Assembly (NCBI GenBank): GCA_022823605.1
Contig: JAJEHS010000006.1
Location: 248,001 to 312,000, forward strand
Reading direction: 5' to 3'
DNA: 64,000 bases
Source: Paracoccaceae bacterium
GTDB lineage: Bacteria; Pseudomonadota; Alphaproteobacteria; Rhodobacterales; Rhodobacteraceae
Shown here piece by piece: positions 1 through 8,112 of the stretch (positions are counted from its first letter, which is position 1; each line of letters begins with the position of its first letter). A program made the translations under genes and the position numbers. The notes beneath the pieces are model-generated. The model made no database searches. It was not told the DNA's origin and saw only the letters and a list, made by a program, of their open reading frames with translations.

Positions 1-1
1 A

Positions 2-541
2 TTATCCTGGTACGGGTTTCAGGAATCGGGTCTTCATCCGGCCCTTGGTTTGCTTCCAATTATTCCCGCGATACCGCATGCCGATACAACTTTCGGGATT
101 TTTGCCGATGAGGAAAAACACCTTACCGATATCCTCAACAAAATCGAGCATAAGCTCAAAATTCCGGTCGAAATCATTTTGTTCTTTTTTGGCTTCGCCA
201 ATGCCGGTGTGGAGTTTTCCTCCATAGGCACTCCTACCTACCTGGTATTGGCGGGATTGCTGGTCGGTAAACCCATAGGAATCCTATTGTTCGGATGGTT
301 AGGTGCAGGGCCATTCAAATTCGGAATGCCGGATGGCATGAATCTGATTGATATTCTTGTAATTGGTTTCATAGCCGGCATAGGCTTCACGGTATCCTTG
401 TTCGTGGCTTCAGTTGCCTTTGATAGCGGACCTGTTCAAGATGCTGCCAAAATGGGAGCATTATTGAGTCTGGTGGGTGCTGCAATTGCCATTTTTGTCG
501 GTAAGGTATTCAAGATCAGGAAGCAGAAAATTGTTTCCTGA
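2..541 (+). CDS. nhaA: Na+/H+ antiporter NhaA, C-terminal part (cut by window edge)
   Basis: The frame is open from base 2, so the start lies outside the window. The visible 179 residues match the C-terminal half of NhaA, an inner-membrane antiporter that exports Na+ in exchange for protons. Seen: the SGLHPALGLLPIIPAIPH stretch, followed by three or four hydrophobic segments including FFFGFANAGVEF and the glycine-rich GFIAGIGFTVSLFVASVAF near the end, both typical of the family. It ends with a short basic tail. kdsA follows after 28 bases. An internal TTG at 50 is not the real start, because the homologous frame continues upstream of it. Confidence 0.9.
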   Translation, partial: LSWYGFQESGLHPALGLLPIIPAIPHADTTFGIFADEEKHLTDILNKIEHKLKIPVEIILFFFGFANAGVEFSSIGTPTYLVLAGLLVGKPIGILLFGWLGAGPFKFGMPDGMNLIDILVIGFIAGIGFTVSLFVASVAFDSGPVQDAAKMGALLSLVGAAIAIFVGKVFKIRKQKIVS

Positions 542-569
542 GTTGTTCCAAATTGAGTGATTTTTTCAA

Positions 570-1403
570 ATGAAAACAGTTCAAGTCGGTAACCTGAATG
601 TATCAAACAGGTTGCCGTTCATTCTCATTGCCGGCCCCTGCCAAATAGAGAGCAAAGATCACTCTCTGGAAATTGCCGGACAGATCGGCAAGACCTGCAA
701 ATCATTGGGTTTGGAATTCATATTCAAATCCTCCTTTGACAAGGCCAATCGAACATCCATCTCGGGTAAACGTGGAATCGGTATGGACTTCGGGCTGGAA
801 ATTCTGTCAGCCGTCAAAGAGCAAATCGGATGTCCAGTTCTGACGGATGTTCACGAACCCGGCCAATGTGCAGAAGTTGCCAGGCATGTGGATATCCTGC
901 AAATTCCTGCCTTTCTTTGTCGTCAAACTGATTTGTTACTTGCTGCAGGGAAAACAAACAAACCAATCAATTTGAAAAAGGGGCAATTTTTGGCACCCTG
1001 GGATATTCAAAATGCTATTGGGAAAATTGCCAGTACGGGTAACCAAAATATTCTAGTCTGTGAACGAGGCACTTCATTTGGTTACAACAGTTTGGTGACT
1101 GACATGAGAAGTTTGCCTATTTTGGCGAAGACAACATATCCGGTAATTATTGATGCAACCCATTCCGTACAGATACCTGGTGGTATGCATGAGAGTTCCG
1201 GTGGACAAAGGGAATTTGCCCCTGTTATTGCCAGAGCCAGCGTTGCTGTAGGTGTTGCCGGAGTTTTTCTTGAAACACACGATGATCCGGATTCCGCACC
1301 AAGTGATGGGCCGAACATGATCAAGCTCAATGATTTGGAAGGCATACTGAGCATCCTTATGGAGTTGGATAGAGTTGCCAAACTGCATCCTGTTGAAATT
1401 TGA
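570..1403 (+). CDS. kdsA: 3-deoxy-8-phosphooctulonate synthase (KDO-8-P synthase)
   Basis: This cytoplasmic enzyme condenses phosphoenolpyruvate with arabinose 5-phosphate to give KDO 8-phosphate, the precursor of the inner-core sugar of lipopolysaccharide. The 277-residue length is normal for KdsA. Seen: IAGPCQIES near residue 20, FKSSFDKANRTS near 52, TDVHEP near 94, QIPAFLCRQTDLL near 112, GTSFGYNSLVTDMRS near 167 and DATHSVQ near 193, all hallmark KdsA motifs. The ATG at 570 gives the usual N-terminus. The phosphohexomutase gene follows 9 bases downstream on the same strand, so the two are probably co-transcribed for envelope polysaccharide synthesis. Confidence 0.96.
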   Translation: MKTVQVGNLNVSNRLPFILIAGPCQIESKDHSLEIAGQIGKTCKSLGLEFIFKSSFDKANRTSISGKRGIGMDFGLEILSAVKEQIGCPVLTDVHEPGQCAEVARHVDILQIPAFLCRQTDLLLAAGKTNKPINLKKGQFLAPWDIQNAIGKIASTGNQNILVCERGTSFGYNSLVTDMRSLPILAKTTYPVIIDATHSVQIPGGMHESSGGQREFAPVIARASVAVGVAGVFLETHDDPDSAPSDGPNMIKLNDLEGILSILMELDRVAKLHPVEI

Positions 1404-1412
1404 TGGCCCGTA

Positions 1413-2909
1413 ATGGTATTGAACCAACCTCCCTCACCTGAAAGCTGGAGTTACAACGAAGATGTCTGGATCTCGCCGACTGGCTTTCGTGAATATGATT
1501 GCCGTTGGAGGTTCCCGGAAGAAATAAACCATTTGGGATTGGCAGAGGTTGGCAAAGGTATTGGAACTTATTTCAACAAATTGGGCAAGCCCAATGATAT
1601 AATTGTCGGATGTGATTTTCGTTCCTACTCACCAGCGGTGAAAAATGCCCTAATGATCGGTTTGATCAGTTCCGGCATGAGAGTTGTGGATATCGGAACC
1701 GTGATTTCTCCCATGGCCTATTTTGCCCGTGTAAAATTGGGGATACCCAATGTTTGCATGGTAACCGCTTCACATAATCCCAACGGATGGACAGGAATCA
1801 AGGTAGGAATGGAACATCCCTTCACCTTGACCACGGAAGATATAAATGAACTCAAGGACATTGTTTACTCTGGCGGAACTCAATCGAAGGATGGCGGTCA
1901 GTACAAAACCTATTCAAAAATTGCCTATGATTACATCTATTATTTGACAAAAGAGGTAAAGGTTGGAAAGAAATTGAAGGTTGTTTGTGCCACTGGGAAT
2001 GGTACAGCTTCCAACTTTGCCATAAACCTACTGAAAAAACTTCACATGGAAACCATACCATTACACACCGAACCAAATTCCAGTTTTCCCAATTACAATC
2101 CCAATCCCGAATCCTTGGTCATGCTCAATGACATGAAAAGAAAAATTAGAGAAACCAATGCTGATTTGGCTCTTGGGTTTGATGGCGATGGTGATCGATT
2201 GGGTGTTGTGGACAATAATGCCGAGGTGATTTACTCGGACAAACTTGGATTGTTGATGGCAAGAAACCTGTCATCAAAAATTCCAGGGGCAAAATTTGTG
2301 ACGGATATCAAGTCCACCAGTTTATTTTCCACCGATCCCGTCTTGGCCTTGAATGGTGCACAAACTGTATATGGCAAGACTGGTCATAGCTACATGAAGC
2401 GACAGGTCCATGAGGTCGGAGCAATCCTTGGCATCGAGAAATCGGGACATTTCTATTTTTCTCCGCCCGTTGGGTTGGGTTTTGATTGTTCTCTCCATGC
2501 CGCTCTGCAGGTATGCAAGTTGTTGGGAGATAACCCAGATAGCAGCCTATCCGATCTTTATAGGGAACTACCCCAAACTTGGAGTTCACCAACGATGTCA
2601 CCTTATTGTGAGGATTTGAAAAAATATGAGGTGGTGGACAGAATAACCACAAAATTGAATACCTTTCACTTAGAAGGCGGTCTTGTGGATGGTAAGAAAA
2701 TTGACAGAATAATGACCCTTAACGGTGCCAGGGTTGTTCTGGAAAACAATTCCTGGTTTCTGGTTCGAGCTTCTTCAAACACCCCTAATCTGGTTGTCGT
2801 TTGTGAAAGTACTAGCAGTTTTGAGGAATTGAAGAATATCTTTGGATTTGTAAAAGACATCCTCAAATCTGAACCTTCCGTAGGTGATTTTGACCAGACT
2901 CTTAGATAA
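1413..2909 (+). CDS. Phosphomannomutase/phosphoglucomutase (alpha-D-phosphohexomutase)
   Basis: This enzyme interconverts hexose 6-phosphates and 1-phosphates to feed nucleotide-sugar and polysaccharide synthesis. It has 498 residues and four-domain phosphohexomutase motifs. Seen: GFREYDCRWRFPEEI near residue 24 (family N-terminus), the active-site serine in TASHNP (Ser120), the Mg-binding GFDGDGDR loop (Asp257, Asp259, Asp261), and GIEKSGHFYF, the sugar-recognition loop. The C-terminal domain has VRASSNTPNLVV, the phosphate-binding loop; the more common form is RxSNTEP/RPSGTEP. It sits 9 bases after kdsA, which supports a cell-surface carbohydrate role. Preference for mannose or glucose cannot be decided from the sequence, so no symbol is given. 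Confidence 0.92.
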   Translation: MVLNQPPSPESWSYNEDVWISPTGFREYDCRWRFPEEINHLGLAEVGKGIGTYFNKLGKPNDIIVGCDFRSYSPAVKNALMIGLISSGMRVVDIGTVISPMAYFARVKLGIPNVCMVTASHNPNGWTGIKVGMEHPFTLTTEDINELKDIVYSGGTQSKDGGQYKTYSKIAYDYIYYLTKEVKVGKKLKVVCATGNGTASNFAINLLKKLHMETIPLHTEPNSSFPNYNPNPESLVMLNDMKRKIRETNADLALGFDGDGDRLGVVDNNAEVIYSDKLGLLMARNLSSKIPGAKFVTDIKSTSLFSTDPVLALNGAQTVYGKTGHSYMKRQVHEVGAILGIEKSGHFYFSPPVGLGFDCSLHAALQVCKLLGDNPDSSLSDLYRELPQTWSSPTMSPYCEDLKKYEVVDRITTKLNTFHLEGGLVDGKKIDRIMTLNGARVVLENNSWFLVRASSNTPNLVVVCESTSSFEELKNIFGFVKDILKSEPSVGDFDQTLR

Positions 2910-2960
2910 ATTTTTGAGTTTCATTGTTTAAACTGAAAACAGATTCACCTTGATCTGTAT

Positions 2961-2997
2961 TGAAATCACTTTGATTTCACTAGTGAAAAATTTTCAC
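2961..2997. repeat. Two adjacent inverted repeats after the phosphohexomutase gene
   Basis: TGAAATCA (2961-2968) and TGATTTCA (2972-2979) are perfect 8-base arms with a 3-base loop. They are followed at once by GTGAAAA (2983-2989) and TTTTCAC (2991-2997) around a single central A. The arms are A+T rich with no following U-tract, so this is at best a weak transcription end. It could equally be a protein-binding site or part of the upstream region of the tRNA gene. Confidence 0.35.
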
Positions 2998-3014
2998 AGA
3001 GTTTTATTTGATGG

Positions 3015-3042
3015 CTTGAAGATTAAGCCAAGTGAATATAAC
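3015..3042 (+). promoter_or_regulatory. Possible sigma-70-type promoter of tRNA-Gln
   Basis: CTTGAA (3015-3020) and TATAAC (3037-3042) are separated by 16 bases and lie about 38 bases before the tRNA 5' end. The fit to the consensus is moderate. The call is inferred from spacing and position only. Confidence 0.35.
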
Positions 3043-3080
3043 TCATCGGGTGGTTGTTATTCTTGATCAACCAATATTAT

Positions 3081-3155
3081 TGGGGTGTAGCCAAGCGGTA
3101 AGGCACCGGGTTTTGATCCCGTGATTCGTAGGTTCGAATCCTACCACCCCAGCCA
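3081..3155 (+). tRNA. tRNA-Gln (anticodon UUG), CCA encoded
   Basis: A full cloverleaf can be drawn. The acceptor stem TGGGGTG (3081-3087) pairs with CACCCCA (3145-3151), followed by discriminator G and an encoded CCA (3153-3155). The anticodon stem CCGGG/CCCGT encloses the loop TTTTGAT with anticodon TTG, reading CAA (and CAG by wobble). The T arm is GTAGG-TTCGAAT-CCTAC. A pyrimidine-rich AT-rich spacer and a toxin locus follow. No duplicated tRNA 3' end was seen nearby that would mark an attachment site. Confidence 0.96.
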
Positions 3156-3571
3156 TTTCTTACAATCCCCCCGCCCTTTAATTCGAAACAAAGGTTGATC
3201 GTAAGGTATAACTGTTGTTATCTCCGTTTAACCGTAAGTTCAAAAAGACGAGATTGATCAAATGCCATATCTGAAACTCCATTCCATTGATTCGAGATAT
3301 CTATCTTCCGATAATTACTTTGAGATGTCTAGCCCAATAAGGATTGCTTTCGGCCAACTTGGTTAATCCTACAAATGGGATGGGTTTTAATTCACTGTGT
3401 TTGATTAAAGTGTGGAGTGTAGATCTAAACATCACATATATTATACTGATCTTACATTTGACCAAATTATTGTTAAAATTAATTAACTTCTTTCTGTTTA
3501 AATATATAATTAGTAAAATATAATTTACTTTAAGTTTTAATTTAAGTGAATTAGGGTAATATAATTTATCT
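3156..3571. other. AT-rich spacer upstream of the hipA-like gene
   Basis: These 416 bases carry no convincing gene. The last 150 bases are very rich in A and T, with short TTTAAG/CTTAAA-like motifs at about 3525-3548 that could hold the toxin-antitoxin promoter and operator. A 97-codon minus-strand frame (3301-3594) crosses the spacer. It has low-complexity composition and no recognisable motif, and was not accepted as a gene. Confidence 0.5.
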
Positions 3572-4780
3572 ATGGCTAGTTTATTATGGGGCAAGGTCTA
3601 TTATCATAATCTCTTTGCTGGTTTTATCCGCGAAGAACCAGGTGATAGTATCTCATTCAATTATGATGCGAGTTATATTGAAGGTGGATACCCAGCAATT
3701 GCTCATACTTTGCCTGTACGCTCTGAGCCGTATATCAGTAATTACGGCTTACATCCTTTTTTTGACAATCTGGTTTCCGAAGGCTGGTTGGAACAATTAC
3801 AAAGTCGTTTGCTTGGCCGGCGAATAGTTTCGCGCTTCGAATTGCTCTTGGCATTCGGGTTTGATTGTGCTGGGGCAGTTTCAATTTATGATCCGAAGCC
3901 GTCTGATCTGAGCAAGTCGATGCTCGATATGAGTAATCCGAGGGAATTGGCGGTTTTAACCAACCGGGCATCTTTATCTGGAGTGCAACCAAAGCTTGCT
4001 GTTATCGAGGAAAATGGAATATATCGACCCACTCGTATGGATGAATTAAGCACTCATATAGCCAAATTTCCAACACCAACACATTCCGATTTAATTGAAA
4101 ATGAATACTTAACCACTGTAGCTGTTAAGGCATTGCTACCAAAAGATGAGATTGTGCAATTAACCATTGACGAAGTCGTGGGATTGGACGAGCCGGCACT
4201 CCTAATCAAGAGATTTGATCGCAATTCTGAGGGTCGATTGCATTTTGAGGAATATACCCAACTGCTCAACAAACGATCCCAAACTAAGTATGATGGCTCG
4301 TATAAGGACATGGCAAATTTCCTTCTGGAGACGAATGGGTGCTTGCCAACGCAAGTCTACATTCTCTATCGCCGAATTTTAGCTGGTTTATTTATGGGGA
4401 ATACCGATATGCACCTAAAGAACTTTGCAATGTTTCATACCAAGGATGGCTTACGATTGACACAAAGCTATGATCAAATTGCTGCTTCGCTTTACGATTA
4501 TAAAACTGTGGCGCTAACGATCTCAGGTTCCAAAGACCACCCAATTGGAGACCTCAAGAGTCGTCATCTTGTTTTGCTTGGTAAAGAGTTTGGATTATCA
4601 CCAGCCATAATTAATATGGCTGTCATGGAGTTGGCCAAAAATAGAGAGGCCGCTAAGGATGCGATTAACGATGCCCCTATTGGAACGAAGAAATTAAGTA
4701 ATAAATTGATCAAATTGATGGATAAGAGATGGAACGGAACATTCAGCTTAATTGGCAAAGCTTTGTCCAAGAAGCAGTAA
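3572..4780 (+). CDS. hipA: HipA-like serine/threonine kinase toxin
   Basis: HipA proteins are type II toxins that phosphorylate a cytoplasmic target (glutamyl-tRNA synthetase for the E. coli protein) and cause growth arrest or persistence. At 402 residues the length is close to the family norm. Seen: the N-terminal HipA subdomain (residues 1-105); SLSGVQPKLAV with the serine positions that are autophosphorylated in relatives (Ser134/Ser136); HIAKFP (Lys165) and LIKRFDR in the ATP pocket; the catalytic loop MGNTDMHLKNF (Asp279, Asn284); and the metal-binding aspartate in SYDQI (Asp301). All key kinase residues appear intact. The partner HTH gene starts inside its 3' end, the reverse of the classical antitoxin-first order. 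Confidence 0.9.
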   Translation: MASLLWGKVYYHNLFAGFIREEPGDSISFNYDASYIEGGYPAIAHTLPVRSEPYISNYGLHPFFDNLVSEGWLEQLQSRLLGRRIVSRFELLLAFGFDCAGAVSIYDPKPSDLSKSMLDMSNPRELAVLTNRASLSGVQPKLAVIEENGIYRPTRMDELSTHIAKFPTPTHSDLIENEYLTTVAVKALLPKDEIVQLTIDEVVGLDEPALLIKRFDRNSEGRLHFEEYTQLLNKRSQTKYDGSYKDMANFLLETNGCLPTQVYILYRRILAGLFMGNTDMHLKNFAMFHTKDGLRLTQSYDQIAASLYDYKTVALTISGSKDHPIGDLKSRHLVLLGKEFGLSPAIINMAVMELAKNREAAKDAINDAPIGTKKLSNKLIKLMDKRWNGTFSLIGKALSKKQ

Positions 4781-4929
4781 AACGTCGTAAGGAACAGAAT
4801 TTGACTCAAGAACAGCTGGCTGTCCTAACAAACGTAAGCAAGCCCACACTTAACAGATTTGAACAAGGAAAAACGAACATCAAACTAGATAGTGCGCTGA
4901 AGATATTGAAGATGCTAGGTCTATCATGA
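4729..4929 (+). CDS. HipB-like XRE-family HTH antitoxin
   Basis: This 66-residue protein is essentially one Cro/C1-type helix-turn-helix. The segment from about residue 13 to 63 contains RRKEQNLTQEQLAVLTNVSK and FEQGKTNI, the recognition pattern of HipB-type antitoxins. Its ATG lies inside the toxin gene, overlapping by 52 bases in a different frame, so translation is probably coupled. It should bind and neutralise the HipA-like kinase and repress the operon. It is shorter than E. coli HipB (about 88 residues) and lacks an extended C-terminal tail. The alternative, an unrelated regulator, is less likely given the gene overlap. Confidence 0.8.
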   Translation: MERNIQLNWQSFVQEAVKRRKEQNLTQEQLAVLTNVSKPTLNRFEQGKTNIKLDSALKILKMLGLS

Positions 4930-5077
4930 GGTTCTATCCTCGGATAACTGATTTCTTGCCGCAAAAATCCTAGTCTGAGCGGTCAGGTAAGTTCCTTGTT
5001 GGTCAATAGCTTTTGCATATCGCAATCATTTCTGGTGTAACTGTGAACAGGACTATCCAGTGGGCTTCCACTTCCCT

Positions 5078-5926
5078 TCAAATCTCGGTTTGCTGAAGGT
5101 CCTCAGCAATGGAGATGGTCTTGCCGAAAGCTTCCGTGGCTTTCTTTATGGCGTTGGCGTAGTGCGCAGGATCATCCATATGCTTGCGAAAATGCGTAAG
5201 AATTAGTGAACGAACACCGGCACGTTTTGCCATCTCAGCGATCTCTATAGGGGTCGGTGTTGCGGAGGCCATTTCGGGTGACACCACTTCGCCATCAAGA
5301 CGGTAGCACCAGTGCAATAATAGGTTGGCATTTTTTGCAAGCGTTTCAATCTCTGGGCAGAGGCCCGCATCACCTGAGTAAACGAATTTTTTGCCCCGAT
5401 GGGTCAGTGCAAAGGCCATACATTCAAGAAATGGTTGTGCATGTGGGGCAGTACAGGTTTGAATACGCCATCCATTACCTTCAATGATGTCTCCTGGCAT
5501 GATTTCCTCAACTTCTGGAGCAGGCCAGGGGCGTGGCATAACTCCACCGCGGGATCGCCAAATCTCTTGGCTTTGGGGCAGTTCGGTTCGTGCACGTAAG
5601 TCATAGGCCAAAACGCCATCAGGTCCAAAATAACCTTGTGAAATAATTTTGATAGGGTGTGGGCCAAAAACTTTGATCGGCTTGCCACCCTCATCCCAAG
5701 AGGCATGAACTAGGCGCGCATAATCCATCATATGATCGGAATGGAGGTGCGAAAAGACGATATGCGTGATAATGGATGGAAGTCGGTGAGACCGCAAGAG
5801 ATTGTCAAACACCCCACCACCACAATCAAAGAGGATACGATCAGATCCAACTTCAATCAAATAACCACTTGAGGCTCGCCGTAAATACGCTTCTGGAGAG
5901 CCGGAGCCAAGAATCGTCAGTTTCAT
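5078..5926 (-). CDS. Metallo-beta-lactamase-fold hydrolase (RNase Z/PhnP-like branch)
   Basis: A 282-residue cytoplasmic MBL-fold protein. Seen: the N-terminal strand and glycine-rich turn (MKLTILGSGSPE), metal-binding FSHLHSDH (His60, His62, Asp64, His65), a later SGDAG aspartate near 190, and LTHFRKH near 245 supplying the last histidine. This pattern groups with tRNase Z-like and phosphodiesterase-like enzymes rather than true beta-lactamases. Its start overlaps the stop of the upstream sulfatase gene by 4 bases (ATGA), so the two are translationally coupled. The context suggests it hydrolyses an ester or lactone in the same pathway, but the substrate cannot be told from sequence. Confidence 0.85.
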   Translation of the reverse strand: MKLTILGSGSPEAYLRRASSGYLIEVGSDRILFDCGGGVFDNLLRSHRLPSIITHIVFSHLHSDHMMDYARLVHASWDEGGKPIKVFGPHPIKIISQGYFGPDGVLAYDLRARTELPQSQEIWRSRGGVMPRPWPAPEVEEIMPGDIIEGNGWRIQTCTAPHAQPFLECMAFALTHRGKKFVYSGDAGLCPEIETLAKNANLLLHWCYRLDGEVVSPEMASATPTPIEIAEMAKRAGVRSLILTHFRKHMDDPAHYANAIKKATEAFGKTISIAEDLQQTEI

Positions 5927-7356
5927 CTTATTGTTTCCGGCGGGGGCGTAGCCCCCGGAGCCCCAAGCTGTAGCGCGGCCTCACGACCACCGTAACTTTC
6001 GATCAGTGCGGCTTGGTCGGCAAAGGCGAGGATGTCGGTCGCGACAGGATCACAAATCTTTCGCAACTCGGCATGCAGGTCTTGTAAGATTGAAACACAT
6101 TCGGGAGCATTTACACAATTTACAAGCTCTTCTGGGTCATTTTCCAAATCAAAAAGTTCATCTTCAAAACCGATATAGTGAATCAGCTTCCATTGGCCTT
6201 TACGTACCATGAATGCACCCGAAACTGCACCTGCGGCATGGTATTCAGAAAAGACCAAACGTCCCTTGTCTTCCGGTTGTTTCAGGATTGAGGTGAGATC
6301 GGTCATACCTTCCGCCGACTGGATGTCAGTGTCGAAATGCTTAGCGATTGTTACTGAAAGGTCCAGTAGGCTCACCGGCGTATCGCAGACACCGATTGGT
6401 ATACCCGGACCAGCCGTAATCATCGGAATGGTAACGCTTTCCTGATACATGTTGGATTTTCCCCAAAGACCTCGTGCTCCCACATTGTCACCATGATCAG
6501 AGGTATAAAACACCGTTGTGGCTTTTGTCAGATCTGCCTGATCTAGAGTTTCCAATATCTGACCGACATTGTGGTCAAGCCATGTGCATAGCCCAAAATA
6601 AGCTGACATTGCGGCCAATCGTTCGGACTGGTCAGCAAAACGGCCTTCACTGTCCATGAAAGCATTTTGTTTTTCAATCCAAGGGTGGCGCTTGTACCCA
6701 TCATTTGGGTGTAATTTTACTGATGGCATAATCTCGGATGGATAGAGGTCAAAATACTCCTGAGGCACCACCAGTGGGAAATGCGGGGCAACGAGCCCTA
6801 CAAAGAGGCACCAAGGATGATCATCATTTGCGTGATCCTTAATCCAGTCTTTAGTTCGTTCAACAACCGCCTTGTCATAGTCGGTATATTTGCTATTGCC
6901 GGGACCAATGTAATCTCCAAGCATCCGCTGCGGCCCCATGATGCGTTCATCTTCCTTGCGAATACTTGCCCAGACCATGCCAACACCGTCTGCAACCATC
7001 ATGGGAATATGCTCGATGTCAAAACCGGCTGGATCTTCCTCATCACGGTAGTGCAACTTACCAATGCTTTCGACCGTAACACCTTTGTCTTGGAGCGCAT
7101 GACCCCATCCTTTTATCGAGCCATCATACGGCATAGCATTGTCCCACAAGCGTGTTTGATGAGGGTATAATCCAGTGGCAAAACTCGCCCGTGCAGGAAC
7201 ACAGATTGGGCTTGGTGTATAAGCATTGGAGAATCTGGTTCCACTAGCGGCTAGTGCATCAAGGCAAGGAGTCTTTATAAAACAGTGTCCCGCACAACCC
7301 AAGGCGCGTGCCTGATGTTCATCAGACATTATCACAAGAAGATTTGAAGTACTCAT
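5923..7356 (-). CDS. Formylglycine-dependent sulfatase, no signal peptide
   Basis: A type I sulfatase (alkaline phosphatase superfamily) that would hydrolyse a sulfate ester. Seen: N-terminal metal site NLLVIMSDEHQ (Asp12, Glu13), the maturation motif CVPAR with Cys52 as the residue converted to formylglycine, and YTSDHGDNVG near 287, the second part of the metal site. The 477-residue length is normal. The protein starts straight at the catalytic fold with no signal peptide, so the enzyme is predicted cytoplasmic. Glu follows the first Asp where many relatives have Asp or Gln. It is the first gene of a two-gene minus-strand operon with the MBL hydrolase. A formylglycine-generating enzyme is required but is not encoded in this window. 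Confidence 0.9.
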   Translation of the reverse strand: MSTSNLLVIMSDEHQARALGCAGHCFIKTPCLDALAASGTRFSNAYTPSPICVPARASFATGLYPHQTRLWDNAMPYDGSIKGWGHALQDKGVTVESIGKLHYRDEEDPAGFDIEHIPMMVADGVGMVWASIRKEDERIMGPQRMLGDYIGPGNSKYTDYDKAVVERTKDWIKDHANDDHPWCLFVGLVAPHFPLVVPQEYFDLYPSEIMPSVKLHPNDGYKRHPWIEKQNAFMDSEGRFADQSERLAAMSAYFGLCTWLDHNVGQILETLDQADLTKATTVFYTSDHGDNVGARGLWGKSNMYQESVTIPMITAGPGIPIGVCDTPVSLLDLSVTIAKHFDTDIQSAEGMTDLTSILKQPEDKGRLVFSEYHAAGAVSGAFMVRKGQWKLIHYIGFEDELFDLENDPEELVNCVNAPECVSILQDLHAELRKICDPVATDILAFADQAALIESYGGREAALQLGAPGATPPPETIR

Positions 7357-7673
7357 GCGATGTCCCTGATTTTTGACGCGGCTTCAATTTTGTACACAAT
7401 GCAAAATAATTTTCTAACCATCAGAAGACACTTCGGTCAAGAGCAGCTTTTCGAATGATTTTTCATGGAATTACAGCTCTCCCTGGTCAGCTATCAAAAT
7501 AAAAAAACCGTCAGATCAATTGTGACAAAGGCATTTTTGTGCTTTCATCAGAAAAACATTAAACCAACCTAACGGGTGAGCAAAATGTTTAGCAAAAAAT
7601 CCTTGCCGGTCAAGATCAAAATTTTCCTCCAAGTAGGACAACATCTCTTCTTCTGGTTTTATCCCTTACCTGA

Positions 7674-7925
7674 AGATTCTGTACTACAACAAGATCATTC
7701 AACAGCATTCAGGTAAATACCTGCTTTCCCCAAGGCTGGCTTGACGGCCAGATGATTCTGGACATCATGCTACTGAACCCTTTGGGCCTTTATCAGGCAG
7801 ATGACCTAGAGGAATTGGAGAATGGCCGCGTTTTTGTTTGCTTACCCGGGAGGAGCGAGGCAAGTGTGCAATTGTTACACCACGGTTCCATTATGGTCAA
7901 TTATGCTGAAAAAGATTGCTTTTAA
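7674..7925 (+). pseudogene. Possible degraded gene remnant (short open frame)
   Basis: The frame is open for 83 codons between a TGA at 7671 and a TAA at 7923. The first ATG is at 7752, which would give 57 residues. The predicted peptide contains NPLGLYQADDLEELENG and VFVCLPGRSEASVQLLHHGS. This reads like ordinary globular protein sequence rather than translated spacer, but I do not recognise the family. No ribosome site precedes the ATG, so a decayed 3' end of a former gene is more likely than an active small gene. Confidence 0.3.
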
Positions 7926-8032
7926 TCGACAAATAGAAGTCAAAAATCGATTTTCTTGATCCAGAATATTTAATCGGGTTTTAATTGTTGGCAGAAATGG
8001 TAAATGATACTGAAATTTTCACTTGACTCACC

Positions 8033-8070
8033 GATCAGTTGATTTCCAAAACATGATTGGTCAGTTGATT
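8033..8070 (+). repeat. Direct repeat, possible operator upstream of tctC
   Basis: TCAGTTGATT occurs twice (8035-8044 and 8061-8070), 26 bases apart start to start. Partial similarity extends to the left, GA before the first copy and GG before the second. The pair ends about 43 bases before the tctC start, where a regulator of the sulfatase/transporter operon could bind. This is inference from position. Confidence 0.4.
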
Positions 8071-8112
8071 ATTGGGTTGTTTTTGTGAACGAGACTATAG
8101 GGAGTAAAATAC

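Larger units (their letters stand above)
7357..8112. other. Long intergenic region between divergent sulfatase and tct operons
   Basis: About 750 bases separate the divergent operons. The left part (7357-7670) shows no gene. A short open frame that may be a gene remnant lies at 7674-7925. The right end holds a direct repeat (8033-8070) and the tctC leader with a good GGAG ribosome site just before 8113. Promoters for both operons must lie here. No regulator gene is present. Confidence 0.6.

Noticed and set aside
3301..3594. A 97-codon minus-strand frame divergent from the hipA-like gene
   Set aside because: Composition is dominated by AT-rich codons (Ile, Lys, Leu, Asn), no motif is visible, and it overlaps the toxin start.
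3081..5077. Possible genomic island inserted at tRNA-Gln
   Set aside because: No copy of the tRNA 3' end and no integrase gene was found downstream, so an attachment site cannot be supported.
6781..7170. A 129-codon plus-strand frame within the first sulfatase gene
   Set aside because: It is a shadow frame antisense to a gene with intact sulfatase motifs.
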